Assembly: GCA_021372895.1 (NCBI GenBank) | Contig: JAJFTP010000030.1 | Location: 1-64,000 of the forward strand | Source: Synergistaceae bacterium | Lineage (GTDB): Bacteria; Synergistota; Synergistia; Synergistales; Synergistaceae | Reading direction: 5' to 3' | Length of the DNA: 64,000 bases | Made by a program: the position numbers and the translations under genes | Notes under the pieces: model-generated | Told to the model about the DNA's origin: nothing | The model's database searches: none | The model's input: only the letters and a program-made list of their open reading frames with translations | In this document: positions 56,068 to 64,000 of the stretch, piece by piece | How positions within the stretch are numbered: position 1 is the stretch's first letter | Layout: every line of letters begins with the position of its first letter

Positions 56068-56892
56068 TTAAAGCTTTTTGATTATCTCTTCATCAATTGC
56101 AAAAGAATGTTCGGCGCACGGGAAAGCGCCATTCCGCACTTCCTCCGCATATTTCCTTATCCCCTGTCGGATCACCTCTCCCGCATTTGAAAATATCTTT
56201 ACGAATTTAGGCCTGAAATCCGAAAACATGCCAAGCATATCGTGATATACCAGGATTTGTCCATCGCAGTGCGGGCCGGCCCCAATGCCTATAGTCGGGA
56301 TTGAAACGGCCGCTGTTATCTTTTCAGACAAAGCGGCGGGGATACATTCCAGAGTTATAGAGAAAGCTCCGGCATCCTCAAGCCGTTTCGCATCATCTAC
56401 AATTTTTTTGGCGGTCTCAAGTTCACGCCCCTGTATCTTGAAGCCGCCGAACATATTCACTGACTGGGGTGTGAGGCCGATATGCCCCATGACAGGGATC
56501 TGTGCTTTCACGATCGCACGCACCTGCCTTGCCGCAGATGCCCCTCCCTCAAGCTTGACAGCCTCTGCATGCCCCTCCTGCACCAGTCTTCCCGCATTTT
56601 TAACCGCATCATACAGAGAAGCGTGGTAGGACATAAAAGGCATATCCCCTATAAGCAGCGCATTCTTTGTACCTCTGGATACAGCTTTGATATGGTGGAT
56701 CATATCCTCCATCGTCACACTGAGCGTATCCTTATATCCGAGGCATACCATGCCAAGCGAATCTCCTACAAGTATTCCGTCGATGTCGCAGGAATCAGCC
56801 AGTTTCGCCATTGAATAGTCATAGGCGGTAAGCATTGTGATCTTTTTATTTTCAGCTTTGGCATCCATAAAAGTCGCCACGGTCTTCTTCAT
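56068..56892 (-). CDS. panB: 3-methyl-2-oxobutanoate hydroxymethyltransferase
   Basis: 274 residues with the PanB TIM barrel: [24 protein letters not shown] (magnesium Asp), [14 protein letters not shown] and [14 protein letters not shown]. It makes ketopantoate from 2-oxoisovalerate and methylene-tetrahydrofolate. GGGGG precedes the ATG. It is the second gene of the DUF2520-panB-panC-panD run. Confidence 0.97.
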   Translation of the reverse strand: MKKTVATFMDAKAENKKITMLTAYDYSMAKLADSCDIDGILVGDSLGMVCLGYKDTLSVTMEDMIHHIKAVSRGTKNALLIGDMPFMSYHASLYDAVKNAGRLVQEGHAEAVKLEGGASAARQVRAIVKAQIPVMGHIGLTPQSVNMFGGFKIQGRELETAKKIVDDAKRLEDAGAFSITLECIPAALSEKITAAVSIPTIGIGAGPHCDGQILVYHDMLGMFSDFRPKFVKIFSNAGEVIRQGIRKYAEEVRNGAFPCAEHSFAIDEEIIKKL

Positions 56893-56942
56893 TGCCTAAC
56901 CCCCAAATTTATAGTTTTACCGTTAATATATCTGCTGCAATT

Positions 56943-57800
56943 TTATTCAAGCATCTTCCATATTTCTGAATAATCGCGCTCAGGGTGGATTTTACAGGAT
57001 AATTCAACAATTCTGCGGGTTAAAATCTTATACACGGGTTTATATTCTTCAGGAATGATGCCAAGGTGTTTGGCCACAGTGCCGCTGTCATTACGTTCCG
57101 CCGGGCCGGTGAGTGATTTTATCAGCCCTTTTCGGTCGATGTTGTCAACGTTGCCCTTAATCAGCGGGAGTAGCGCATCCAGAGATTCTTCACTGCCGAC
57201 GCCGCATTCCTCCATGCATTCACAGCCGATGCTGACAAGCGCCAGGACAAGGTTTGACGCCATGACATTTGCAATATGGTATAAGGTTTTATTTTTTTGA
57301 TCTATTACAATAGTTTTGTTCCCTGTCAGGGAAAAAATATTTTTGACATACTCAATGCGGCGCTCATCGCCCTCTATCGTGAAACAGGCTTGTTCAAGTC
57401 CGTCAAAATTACCATCCTTGCCTGCAAATGCATACATAGGATGCACTGAATAGCCGTAAGCACCGCAAACGCCTATTCCTTCAAATATGCCCGAAGTCAG
57501 AGAACCGCTGGTATGGCAGATTATTTTATCTTTAATACCGCAGACCGATATTTCACCCCAGACTTCCCCTATCCGGTCGTCCGGCGTTGTTATAAAGATT
57601 ATTTTGCTATGTTTCACAAGCTCACTGATGCCGCTGAATGGCTTCGACATTGTTATATCCGCTGCGTATTCCGCAGACGCACTGCTGCGGCCCACATATC
57701 CGCCGATATCCAGCCCCTTGCTGCGAAAATATGCGCCCAATGTCACGCCGGCCTTTCCTGCTCCGATGAAGCTGATACTTATATCGTCCAAGGCGTTCAT
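56943..57800 (-). CDS. Rossmann-fold DUF2520 protein, probable ketopantoate reductase (PanG-like)
   Basis: 285 residues. The N-terminal Rossmann fold (FIGAGKAGVT, G13/G15/G18) and the C-terminal helical DUF2520 domain (NVMASNLVLALVSIG onward) identify the family. It is first in the pan operon, 50 bp before panB. panB, panC and panD are present but no PanE. As I recall, PanG in Francisella, a ketopantoate reductase distinct from PanE, was linked to this kind of protein, so a ketopantoate reductase role is likely. Other NAD(P)-dependent roles remain possible. GGGGAA precedes the ATG. Confidence 0.8.
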   Translation of the reverse strand: MNALDDISISFIGAGKAGVTLGAYFRSKGLDIGGYVGRSSASAEYAADITMSKPFSGISELVKHSKIIFITTPDDRIGEVWGEISVCGIKDKIICHTSGSLTSGIFEGIGVCGAYGYSVHPMYAFAGKDGNFDGLEQACFTIEGDERRIEYVKNIFSLTGNKTIVIDQKNKTLYHIANVMASNLVLALVSIGCECMEECGVGSEESLDALLPLIKGNVDNIDRKGLIKSLTGPAERNDSGTVAKHLGIIPEEYKPVYKILTRRIVELSCKIHPERDYSEIWKMLE

Positions 57801-58099
57801 TTCCCCATAAAAATATCCAATTTGCTGTCACGGAAATATTTTGCAATGACCGATCAATTTGCATGAACAAAATAGCACAGACTACCCATGTTGTACAGTG
57901 TATGCCTTACTTTTGTTAGTTTAATACTTAAAAGTAACGTTTCGGCGAGGGCAACGAAAATGCACGCGATAAAATCATTTGTTGTGTTATGACCAGCTTA
58001 CACGTTATGGTATAAAATCACAGGCATCAAGTATTTTACAATACAGGCAGGGTAAATTGCGGAGCATAATAAAACAAGAAACGGAGGTATATGAACTGA
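57801..58099. other. Intergenic region between divergent genes
   Basis: No gene. The plus strand shows a TATAAA near 58011 and a GGAGG at 58083-58087. A two-codon frame (ATG AAC TGA, 58091-58099) ends exactly where the next start codon begins. The divergent pan promoter should also lie here, but no strong pair of hexamers was found. Confidence 0.35.
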
Positions 58100-58618
58100 A
58101 TGAATAATAGGATCTTATTTATGATATGCATCCTTTTCTGTATCTGCTTCGCGGTCCGGGCGGATGCGCTGACAGCTCGGCAGATGGCGAAGCAGCAGAA
58201 TTTTTCTATAGACCCGATTGCACTGGACCTGATGGAATCGCTCGGTGAACTTACGCACCTTGACGCCGCATTCCTTACCCGTATCTCTGTTCTTCCAAAA
58301 GAAAAACAGAGAGGACTTGCTGTCAGGCTTGTCATGGACGGGCACATCACGGTGAACAAGCTCAAGCAAGTGCCGCTCCCGATCGTTCTGCCTGAAAATC
58401 CGGAAGATATCCTGGTCCTTATATATGAACTCATACGGGAGGATTACTGGAGAGGGTGGTACCGCAGACACAGCATGGCCGTCAGGCTCAAAATGAGAGA
58501 TTGGTACGATACGGCGGATCGCCGTTTCATTGATCCCGACAAAGGGCGCAAGTTAATAGACATCTTTTTCCAAAAACTTGACGGCAAATATAGCGGGCCG
58601 AATGTTATCTGGTTTTAG
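58100..58618 (+). CDS. Unknown exported protein
   Basis: 172 residues. A hydrophobic N-terminus (NRILFMICILFCICFAVRADA) is a likely signal peptide. The rest is helical and charged, rich in Arg and Asp, with EDYWRGWYRRHSMAVRLKMRDWYD as its most distinctive stretch (longer than 20; the key part is the Trp/Tyr/Arg repeat near 120-140). I do not recognise it. The ribosome site is 12 nt from the ATG, further than usual. Confidence 0.7.
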   Translation: MNNRILFMICILFCICFAVRADALTARQMAKQQNFSIDPIALDLMESLGELTHLDAAFLTRISVLPKEKQRGLAVRLVMDGHITVNKLKQVPLPIVLPENPEDILVLIYELIREDYWRGWYRRHSMAVRLKMRDWYDTADRRFIDPDKGRKLIDIFFQKLDGKYSGPNVIWF

Positions 58619-58680
58619 ATCGTCGAACTGGGCCCTCTATATTATTTTGACGTTTCTCTTATGATCAGGAACCGGAAATA

Positions 58681-59430
58681 TTACAGACATGCTGAAATTT
58701 CACGCGCCATGGCGGCAATGACTTTTCCAAATTTTGCCGAATCTTTGTCGCTGAAACGGAAAGATGGCGCTGTAAGGCTGATCGCTGCGACCGGATACCC
58801 TTTTCTGTTCAAAATGGCGGCGCCGACACAACGGATGTTCTCTTCGTTTTCCCTATTTTCTTCGGCATATCCCTGCGCACGAAAGCGCAAGAGCATCTCT
58901 TTGAGTTTGGAAGGAGACACTGTGGTCAGTTCGGTCCTGGCTTTGAGCTCGGTTTTATCAAAATACGAGTCGATCTCTGCTTCCGGCATTGCGGCAAGTA
59001 TCGCCCGTCCGGCGGCCGTACAATAAAGAGGCAGTGTAGTCCCAAGCCTTGACCAGCGCAGTATGACGGTCTGCGGACTGTCGAGACGTTCCACATACTG
59101 TGCAGTCCCATGCTCATAGACTGAAAGGTGAACGGTCTCTTTTGATTCGTCCCTCAATTTTCTGAGCCATGGCTGCGCTATCTCGACAATTCCTGAGGCG
59201 AAATGATAGCCGCTGCTCCACAGCAGGACTGTCGGCCCGATTTTATATTGTCCGTCTTCTGTGCGCAGAACAACGTTATCTTCGCACAGGGCGCCCAATA
59301 TCCTGTGTACAGTCGCCTTTGGTATTTCACATGCTTTTGCCATCTCAGAGATACCGCTCGGGTTATTTCTTTCCGACAGATATCCCAATAACATAATTGT
59401 TTTTCTGATAACCCCGACGCCCTTTTCCAT
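58681..59430 (-). CDS. IclR-family transcriptional regulator (KdgR-like)
   Basis: 249 residues. An N-terminal winged helix (SEMAKACEIPKATVHRIL) and a C-terminal effector domain (TAAGRAILAAMPEAEI, IRCVGAAIL, PVAAISLTAP) define the IclR family. It is divergent from a 2-keto-3-deoxygluconate operon and flanks a tripled GGAAC half-site, so it probably senses KDG or KDPG and controls that operon, as KdgR does. The ATG at 59430 has AGAGGTG 9 nt upstream; a GTG at 59442 is too close to it. Confidence 0.92.
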   Translation of the reverse strand: MEKGVGVIRKTIMLLGYLSERNNPSGISEMAKACEIPKATVHRILGALCEDNVVLRTEDGQYKIGPTVLLWSSGYHFASGIVEIAQPWLRKLRDESKETVHLSVYEHGTAQYVERLDSPQTVILRWSRLGTTLPLYCTAAGRAILAAMPEAEIDSYFDKTELKARTELTTVSPSKLKEMLLRFRAQGYAEENRENEENIRCVGAAILNRKGYPVAAISLTAPSFRFSDKDSAKFGKVIAAMAREISACL

Positions 59431-59472
59431 AAAGTAGCACACCTCTGATGAAAATAGATTTTAAAAAAAGCT

Positions 59473-59501
59473 TTGACACAAATAAAAATAGGGATTACAA
59501 T
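59473..59501 (+). promoter_or_regulatory. Promoter of the KDG operon
   Basis: A perfect TTGACA (59473-59478) with a 17-bp spacer and TACAAT (59496-59501) point rightward to kdgK, about 400 bp away. The operator half-sites lie just downstream of the predicted start of transcription. Confidence 0.75.
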
Positions 59502-59513
59502 ATTTTTATAAAA

Positions 59514-59545
59514 TATACGGAACGTTGTTCCATTATACGGAACAT
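59514..59545. promoter_or_regulatory. Operator: three GGAAC half-sites, likely IclR-type
   Basis: ATACGGAAC (59515-59523), the inverted GTTCCATTAT (59527-59536) and ATACGGAAC again (59535-59543). The first two form a palindrome GGAAC-GTT-GTTCC. Three half-sites fit the dimer/tetramer binding of IclR proteins. The site overlaps the leftward promoter and follows the rightward one, so it can control both. Confidence 0.6.
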
Positions 59546-59560
59546 AGCCACAAAATGCAA
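59532..59560 (-). promoter_or_regulatory. Promoter of the IclR gene
   Basis: On the minus strand TATAAT (59532-59537) is preceded at 17 bp by TTGCAT (59555-59560). It overlaps the operator, indicating autoregulation. Confidence 0.5.
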
Positions 59561-59582
59561 GTATCAATTTCATGTAAAAAAT

Positions 59583-59812
59583 TCAACTTTCCCATCGTCT
59601 TTCCCGCATGCTTTTGATCAGGAAGGACGCTGTTCCTCGAAAGAGGGACATAACAAATCACCATAGTGACTGAACTATTTCGAGTGCGTTTCGAGATCGG
59701 GAATCCAGAGACTTCAATATTTTAGAGCCACTGGTTCTCCGCTAAATAACATACGGAGAAGACGAAAAACAGAGGTTTTGAATCCACTAGTAGCAAGAAG
59801 TGGGAAAGTTGA
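59583..59812. mobile_element. MITE-like element with terminal inverted repeats and target duplication
   Basis: A 230-bp segment is bounded by perfect 12-bp inverted ends, TCAACTTTCCCA (59583-59594) and its complement TGGGAAAGTTGA (59801-59812). Directly outside lie perfect 9-bp direct copies of GTAAAAAAT (59574-59582 and 59813-59821). This is the signature of a transposed, non-autonomous element. It has no open frame of size; a minus-strand stretch reading LLATSGFKTSVFRLLRMLF could be a transposase relic. It sits in the untranslated leader between the KDG promoter and kdgK. A small TTCTCCG/CGGAGAA hairpin lies inside (59735-59760). Confidence 0.75.
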
Positions 59813-59903
59813 GTAAAAAATTAAAGGGTCTATAGAATTTAAATTGCTTAGCTTAATAATAATGCTTTTTTTTGTTCCCAGTAAGACAGGAGGCAGGATC
59901 ATA

Positions 59904-60932
59904 GTGAAAAAATACGTTACTTTCGGTGAACTGATGCTGAGACTTTCCCCTCCCGGGCGAGAACTCTTCCTGCAGACTCCGTCCTTTGATGCTACTTTTG
60001 GAGGGGCAGAGGCGAATGTCGCTGTCTCCCTGGCAAATTACGGTGAAAATGTTTCCTTTGTTACGGCACTTCCCAAAAATCCAATAGCTGATGCGGCTGT
60101 CCGCGAGCTCCGCGGACTTGGGGTAGACACCTCATTTATCAGACGCAGCGGCGACAGGATCGGCATATACTATGCAGAGGCCGGAGCTTCCATGCGTCAC
60201 TCAAAGGTAATTTATGACCGCTCGCATTCTTCGATATCAGAGATTTCCGCTGATGATTTTGACTGGCATAAGATTTTTGATGGTGCGCACTGGTTCCACA
60301 CAACCGGTATTACCCCAGCCATCTCCGCAGGGACGGCGGCGGTTACGCTTGAAGCTATGAAGGCTGCCCATGAGTGCGGGCTGAAGGTCTCATGCGACCT
60401 GAACTACAGAAAAAAACTCTGGAATTGGGGCAAAACTCCGATGGAGGTAATGTCAGAGATAGCAGGTTATGCAGATGTTCTGATCGCAAACGAAGAAGAT
60501 TGTCAGAAATGCCTCGGCATAGAGCTTGACGTAGATGTGACTTCGGGCAAGCTCGACTCCTCCAAATATGAAAAACTGGCGTCAAAAGTTATGGACGTAT
60601 TCCCAAATATTTCACATCTGGCAGTAAGCCTGCGCGAAAGCATAAGTGCGGACTGGAACAACTGGTCAATTGTTATGGCCACAAAGGATAAATTCTATAT
60701 CAGCAAAAAATATGAGATACGCGACATCGTCGACCGTATCGGCGGCGGAGATTCTTTCGGATCCGGTCTTATCTGGGGGATCAACAACCTTGAAACTCCC
60801 CAGGCTGCGCTTGAATTTGCCGCGGCTGCCTCGGCGCTTAAACATACGATACGCGGCGACTATAATCGGATCTCGGTTGATGATGTCATGGCCCTGGTCA
60901 GCGGCGATGCTTCTGGCCGTGTACAGCGGTAG
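59904..60932 (+). CDS. kdgK: 2-keto-3-deoxygluconate kinase
   Basis: About 342 residues of the PfkB sugar-kinase family. The N-terminal GGAEANVAVSLANYG loop and C-terminal signature RIGGGDSFGSGLIWG (with the catalytic Asp) are present. It phosphorylates KDG to KDPG. The GTG at 59904 is 10 nt from AGGAGG. It opens the operon; the aldolase begins 13 bp after its stop. An upstream extension of the frame is unsupported. Confidence 0.92.
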   Translation: MKKYVTFGELMLRLSPPGRELFLQTPSFDATFGGAEANVAVSLANYGENVSFVTALPKNPIADAAVRELRGLGVDTSFIRRSGDRIGIYYAEAGASMRHSKVIYDRSHSSISEISADDFDWHKIFDGAHWFHTTGITPAISAGTAAVTLEAMKAAHECGLKVSCDLNYRKKLWNWGKTPMEVMSEIAGYADVLIANEEDCQKCLGIELDVDVTSGKLDSSKYEKLASKVMDVFPNISHLAVSLRESISADWNNWSIVMATKDKFYISKKYEIRDIVDRIGGGDSFGSGLIWGINNLETPQAALEFAAAASALKHTIRGDYNRISVDDVMALVSGDASGRVQR

Positions 60933-60945
60933 GGAGGTTCAGACT

Positions 60946-61908
60946 ATGGATGAAGTACTCAAAAAACTTGGCGATATAGGCATTATCCCGGTTGTCAAAC
61001 TTACCGCGGCGGAACAGGCCCTGCCTCTAGGCAAAGCCCTTATGGCAGGCTCGCTGCCTGTTGCCGAGATCACGTTTCGCACAGATGCCGCGGAAGACTC
61101 GATAAGAATGCTGTCTTATGAAATGCCTGAACTTATTGTCGGTGCGGGAACAGTTCTGACGATCGATCAGGTGGATGCGGCTGCTGATGCCGGCGCGCGT
61201 TACGTTGTAACGCCAGGCTTTAACCCAAAGATAGTCGCTCATTGCCAAAGTATAGGCATGCCTGTGGTGCCGGGTGTTAGCAACTCCAGTGAGATAGGGC
61301 AGGCCATAGAAATGGGGCTTGATGTAGTTAAATTTTTTCCGGCGGAGGCATCCGGTGGTGTTGATATGCTTAAATCGTTTGCCGGGCCTTTCTGTGGAAA
61401 GATTTCTTTTATTCCCACGGGAGGCGTAACAGCAAAGAATATGCAGAATTATCTGGCGTGCGGCAATGTGTTTGCTGTCGGAGGCAGCTGGATGGTTGCG
61501 CCTGATCTTCTTGATGCAGGAGAGTACGGGAAAATCGAAAATCTGTGCAGGGAGGCCAGGATGCTGTCGCTTGGCTTCCGCCTCCTGCATATCGGAATAA
61601 ATCCGGAAGCGGGGATATCGCCTGTCGAAAGTGCCAAACTTTTGTCTGCGATGCTCGGAATGCCGATGAAGGAGGGGAACGGCTCATCGTTCGTCGGCGA
61701 ATCTTTTGAGGTAATGAAGTCACGCGGCAGGGGCGGACACGGGCATATTGCGATAGAGACGCTCTCCGTAGAGAGGGCCCTCGAATGGTTCTCGGGTTTT
61801 AGCATTAAACCGCTCGAAGAGACTGTAAAAACAAAAGAAGGGCACATCTCATTAGCTTATCTCGACTACGATTTCATGGGCTTTGCGGTGCATCTAAACC
61901 GAAAATAG
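60946..61908 (+). CDS. KDPG aldolase with C-terminal VOC-like domain
   Basis: 320 residues. Residues 1-210 are a KDPG/KHG aldolase: E41 in VAEITFRT, VGAGTV, TPGF and Schiff-base K129 in VVKFFPAEASGG. It splits KDPG into pyruvate and glyceraldehyde-3-phosphate. Residues about 215-320 add a domain with GHIAIETLSVERALEWF and FMGFAVHL, resembling a vicinal-oxygen-chelate/glyoxalase fold. Ordinary aldolases end near 210. The role of the tail is unknown. GGGAGG precedes the ATG. Confidence 0.9.
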   Translation: MDEVLKKLGDIGIIPVVKLTAAEQALPLGKALMAGSLPVAEITFRTDAAEDSIRMLSYEMPELIVGAGTVLTIDQVDAAADAGARYVVTPGFNPKIVAHCQSIGMPVVPGVSNSSEIGQAIEMGLDVVKFFPAEASGGVDMLKSFAGPFCGKISFIPTGGVTAKNMQNYLACGNVFAVGGSWMVAPDLLDAGEYGKIENLCREARMLSLGFRLLHIGINPEAGISPVESAKLLSAMLGMPMKEGNGSSFVGESFEVMKSRGRGGHGHIAIETLSVERALEWFSGFSIKPLEETVKTKEGHISLAYLDYDFMGFAVHLNRK

Positions 61909-61943
61909 CATGGATTTCTGAGCAGGATGGAGAGGGAGACGAA

Positions 61944-62699
61944 ATGACAAACATTTTCAGACTTGACGGCAGGAGGATACTGGTCACGGGTGGCGGAACC
62001 GGGATAGGGTTTGCCACAGCAAAGCTGATATGCGAATATGGCGGAACTGTCGTCATCTGCGGACGGAGAACGGATGTGCTTGAAAAAGCCGTAGAAGAAC
62101 TTGGAGAAAACGCCGCTGCGATCACATGTGACGTTGCGGATCTTTCTTCTGTCCCTTCCCTTGTAGATAAAGCCGAAGCCGGCGGCCCGCTCTACGGACT
62201 TGTAAATTGTGCGGGTGAGAATATAAAACTGCCTTTTTCGGAGACGACGGATGAGATTTTTGCAAAGATACTTGATACTAACCTCATGGGGCTTTTTTCA
62301 GTCACCCGCGAGGTCGGTAAACTCCTTATAAAACGTGGCGAAGGGGCAATAGTCAACATCGTTTCAATGTCCAATATTTTCGGCCTGATCAACACATCTG
62401 CATATACAGCCTCAAAATCTGCGGTCGCAGGCCTGACCAGAGAGCTGGCTGTCGAGATGACACCTTATGGAGTAAGGGTAAACTCAGTAGCGCCTGGGTT
62501 TATTGATACAGCAATGACCCGCAAAGCGTTCGATGGCGACCCCTTGCGTAAGACTAAGGTCCTTGGGAGGACCCCGGCCGGATATTTGGGACAGCCCGCT
62601 GATGTTGCCGCCGCAGTGTTGTTTCTGCTTTCTCCTGCGGCCGGCTATATAACTGGTGCCATGCTGCCTGTCGACGGCGGGACCAGTATCGGTTTTTAG
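61944..62699 (+). CDS. Short-chain dehydrogenase (likely uronate/ketoacid reductase of the KDG pathway)
   Basis: 251 residues with TGGGTGIG (14-21), NCAGE and the catalytic YTASKSA, a classical SDR. Similar enzymes in such operons are KduD-like or mannonate/fructuronate oxidoreductases. Lying between the aldolase and uxuA, it probably interconverts fructuronate and mannonate or a related ketosugar acid. Exact substrate is inferred only from context. Confidence 0.88.
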   Translation: MTNIFRLDGRRILVTGGGTGIGFATAKLICEYGGTVVICGRRTDVLEKAVEELGENAAAITCDVADLSSVPSLVDKAEAGGPLYGLVNCAGENIKLPFSETTDEIFAKILDTNLMGLFSVTREVGKLLIKRGEGAIVNIVSMSNIFGLINTSAYTASKSAVAGLTRELAVEMTPYGVRVNSVAPGFIDTAMTRKAFDGDPLRKTKVLGRTPAGYLGQPADVAAAVLFLLSPAAGYITGAMLPVDGGTSIGF

Positions 62700-62714
62700 A
62701 CGGATGTCAATGTG

Positions 62715-63749
62715 ATGATAATTACCTTTCGTTGGTATGGGACCGATGACACGATAAAACTTGAAGACATCAGACAGATACCTGTCGTGAAAGGTATCGT
62801 CAGTGCGATCTATGATATTCCGGTTGGTGAAATCTGGCCTCTTGAAAGGCTGGTCGCCCTGCGGGACGAAATAGAGGCAAAAGGGCTCAGGTTTTCAGTT
62901 ATCGAGAGTATTCCGGTTCATGAAGACATAAAGCTGGGCAGACCTTCTGCCGTGAAACTGACTGAAAATTACTGTGAAAGCATAAGAAATATGGGAGCGG
63001 CCGGGATCCAGACACTCTGTTACAATTTTATGCCTGTTTTTGACTGGACAAGATCGAATATGTCATTTGGGCTTGAAGATGGCTCGAATGCGCTTGGTTA
63101 TGACGACATGGAAGTTCTGTCTACGGATCTTTCAAACGGGACAAAAGACCTGCCGGGCTGGAGCGCCTCGTACAGCGCCAAAGAACTGAAGTACCTTTTT
63201 GACGCTTATAAGGAACTTTCGTCTGATGGACTTTGGGAGAACCTGGAGGCTTTTATTAAAAAAATCGCTCCTGTTGCGGAGGAAGCCGGAATCAAGATGG
63301 GGATACATCCTGATGATCCGCCTTGGCCGATATTCGGACTGCCCCGAATAATTACTGATGAAACAGCGCTGGACCGTTTGATAAAAATATATGACAGCCC
63401 GGCCAACGGGCTTACTTTATGCACCGGTTCCCTCGGGGCAAGTCGCGGAAACGATATGGTCAGACTGGCGGATAAATATGCAAATATGGACAGGATCACC
63501 TTTGCACACATTCGCAACATTAAAATCACAGGAGAAGGACAGTTCCATGAAACAGCTCACAACACCGAAAGCGGCAGTCTTGATATACTTGGGATAATGA
63601 AAGCACTTAAAAACGCTGGATTTTCAGGCCCTATCCGTCCCGACCACGGGCGCATGATATGGGGTGAGAGAGGCAAGCCTGGATATGGTCTTTTTGACAG
63701 AGCACTCGGAGCGATGTATCTGGCCGGACTTTGGGAAGGCCTTAAATAG
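62715..63749 (+). CDS. uxuA: Mannonate dehydratase
   Basis: 344 residues with the UxuA signatures: RWYGTDD at the N-terminus, MGIHPDDPPWPIFGLPRI, HIRNIK and the late RPDHGRMIWGE. The His/Asp/Cys residues bind manganese or iron. It dehydrates D-mannonate to KDG, feeding the kinase and aldolase upstream. The start (ATG 62715 or GTG 62712) has only a weak ribosome site, suggesting coupling to the SDR gene. Confidence 0.95.
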   Translation: MIITFRWYGTDDTIKLEDIRQIPVVKGIVSAIYDIPVGEIWPLERLVALRDEIEAKGLRFSVIESIPVHEDIKLGRPSAVKLTENYCESIRNMGAAGIQTLCYNFMPVFDWTRSNMSFGLEDGSNALGYDDMEVLSTDLSNGTKDLPGWSASYSAKELKYLFDAYKELSSDGLWENLEAFIKKIAPVAEEAGIKMGIHPDDPPWPIFGLPRIITDETALDRLIKIYDSPANGLTLCTGSLGASRGNDMVRLADKYANMDRITFAHIRNIKITGEGQFHETAHNTESGSLDILGIMKALKNAGFSGPIRPDHGRMIWGERGKPGYGLFDRALGAMYLAGLWEGLK

Positions 63750-63762
63750 GGGGGGTATCAGA

Positions 63763-64000
63763 ATGCGAGTACCATACAGTGAAATGGCAGGACTGTTTAA
63801 AGATATTCTGATAAAACACGGATTCCCTGCCGCCAAGGCGGAAAGAGCGGCTGTGATGTTTACAGATAACAGCTGTGACGGGGTATATTCACACGGACTG
63901 AACCGTTTTCCGAGATTTATATCATATGTCAGGGAAGGACATGTCGACCCAAATGTTGAGCCGACACAAGAGGGTTCATTTGGAGCAATTGAACGGTGGA
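63763..64000 (+). CDS. Malate/lactate dehydrogenase-family (Ldh_2, YiaK-like) oxidoreductase, cut by window end
   Basis: The first 79 residues are visible and the frame is open at 64000. MRVPYSEMAGLFKDILIKHG and DNSCDGVYSHGLNRFPRFI match the Ldh_2 family, where the SHG histidine is catalytic; relatives reduce 2,3-diketogulonate or other ketoacids with NAD(P)H. It has GGGGGG upstream and follows uxuA by 13 bp, so it belongs to the sugar-acid operon. Confidence 0.85.
   Translation, partial: MRVPYSEMAGLFKDILIKHGFPAAKAERAAVMFTDNSCDGVYSHGLNRFPRFISYVREGHVDPNVEPTQEGSFGAIERW

Noticed and set aside
59600-59760. tRNA or tRNA-fragment attachment site near kdgK
   Set aside because: No cloverleaf or T-loop sequence could be formed; the segment is better explained as the inside of the MITE-like element.

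Overview
The window looks like chromosome of an anaerobic, diderm bacterium of moderate GC, most likely a member of the Synergistota (Cloacibacillus/Synergistes-like). This is inferred from gene content. An outer membrane is implied by a TolC-type channel with an RND pump, a lipid A-type acyltransferase and a patatin-barrel (type Vd) protein. Anaerobic metabolism is implied by a ferredoxin-linked 2-oxoacid oxidoreductase, a giant 2-hydroxyacyl-CoA dehydratase activase, citrate lyase maturation genes and an iron-dependent alcohol dehydrogenase. No rRNA, tRNA, CRISPR array or phage region was seen.

Layout. 1-2000 (minus): an amidohydrolase cut by the window edge, then rplJ-rplL with their own promoter and an L10-type leader with an attenuator hairpin. 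2056-8644 (minus): tetR - membrane fusion protein - RND pump - TolC-like channel, driven by a promoter with an 18-bp palindrome between its -35 and -10. 8750-9643: a RarD-type transporter. 9890-14178 (plus): M20 amidohydrolase, acyl-CoA synthetase-like enzyme, citC and citX. 14422-20873: dCMP deaminase, HD protein, a NarL/NarX-type two-component pair, a beta-CASP nuclease and a large unknown membrane-anchored protein. 20969-26275: tyrS, lipid A acyltransferase, prepilin peptidase, Fe-ADH and an exported nitroreductase. 26300-32403 (mostly minus): YitT, a small unknown protein (plus), the patatin-barrel protein and two ABC permeases without an ATPase. 32480-36820: cardiolipin synthase, metallophosphoesterase and argH. 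36887-41471: ilvE (minus), phosphohexomutase, and a NifU-like protein next to a GGGtGRT-family protein. 41600-45740: orphan substrate-binding protein, small unknown proteins and a purine permease with a phosphoribosyltransferase. 46085-52941: KorAB-like oxidoreductase and, opposite it, a 1409-residue activase. 53843-57800: cysteine hydrolase and panD-panC-panB-DUF2520 (minus). 58100-64000: a small exported protein, an IclR regulator (minus), and a hexuronate/2-keto-3-deoxygluconate operon running off the right edge.

How the genes work together. The last block is a coherent pathway. UxuA dehydrates mannonate to KDG, KdgK phosphorylates it, and the KDPG aldolase splits it to pyruvate and glyceraldehyde-3-phosphate. 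An SDR and an Ldh_2-type enzyme probably feed it, and an IclR regulator sits divergently across a shared operator. Between that promoter and kdgK lies a 230-bp MITE-like element with 12-bp perfect inverted ends and a 9-bp target duplication. The pan cluster has the enzymes for pantothenate except a classical PanE, and a DUF2520 protein sits where it is needed.

The least understood pieces are the NifU-like/GGGtGRT pair, the giant activase with no adjacent dehydratase, the aldolase with a VOC-like tail, the exported nitroreductase, and citC-citX without a citrate lyase.
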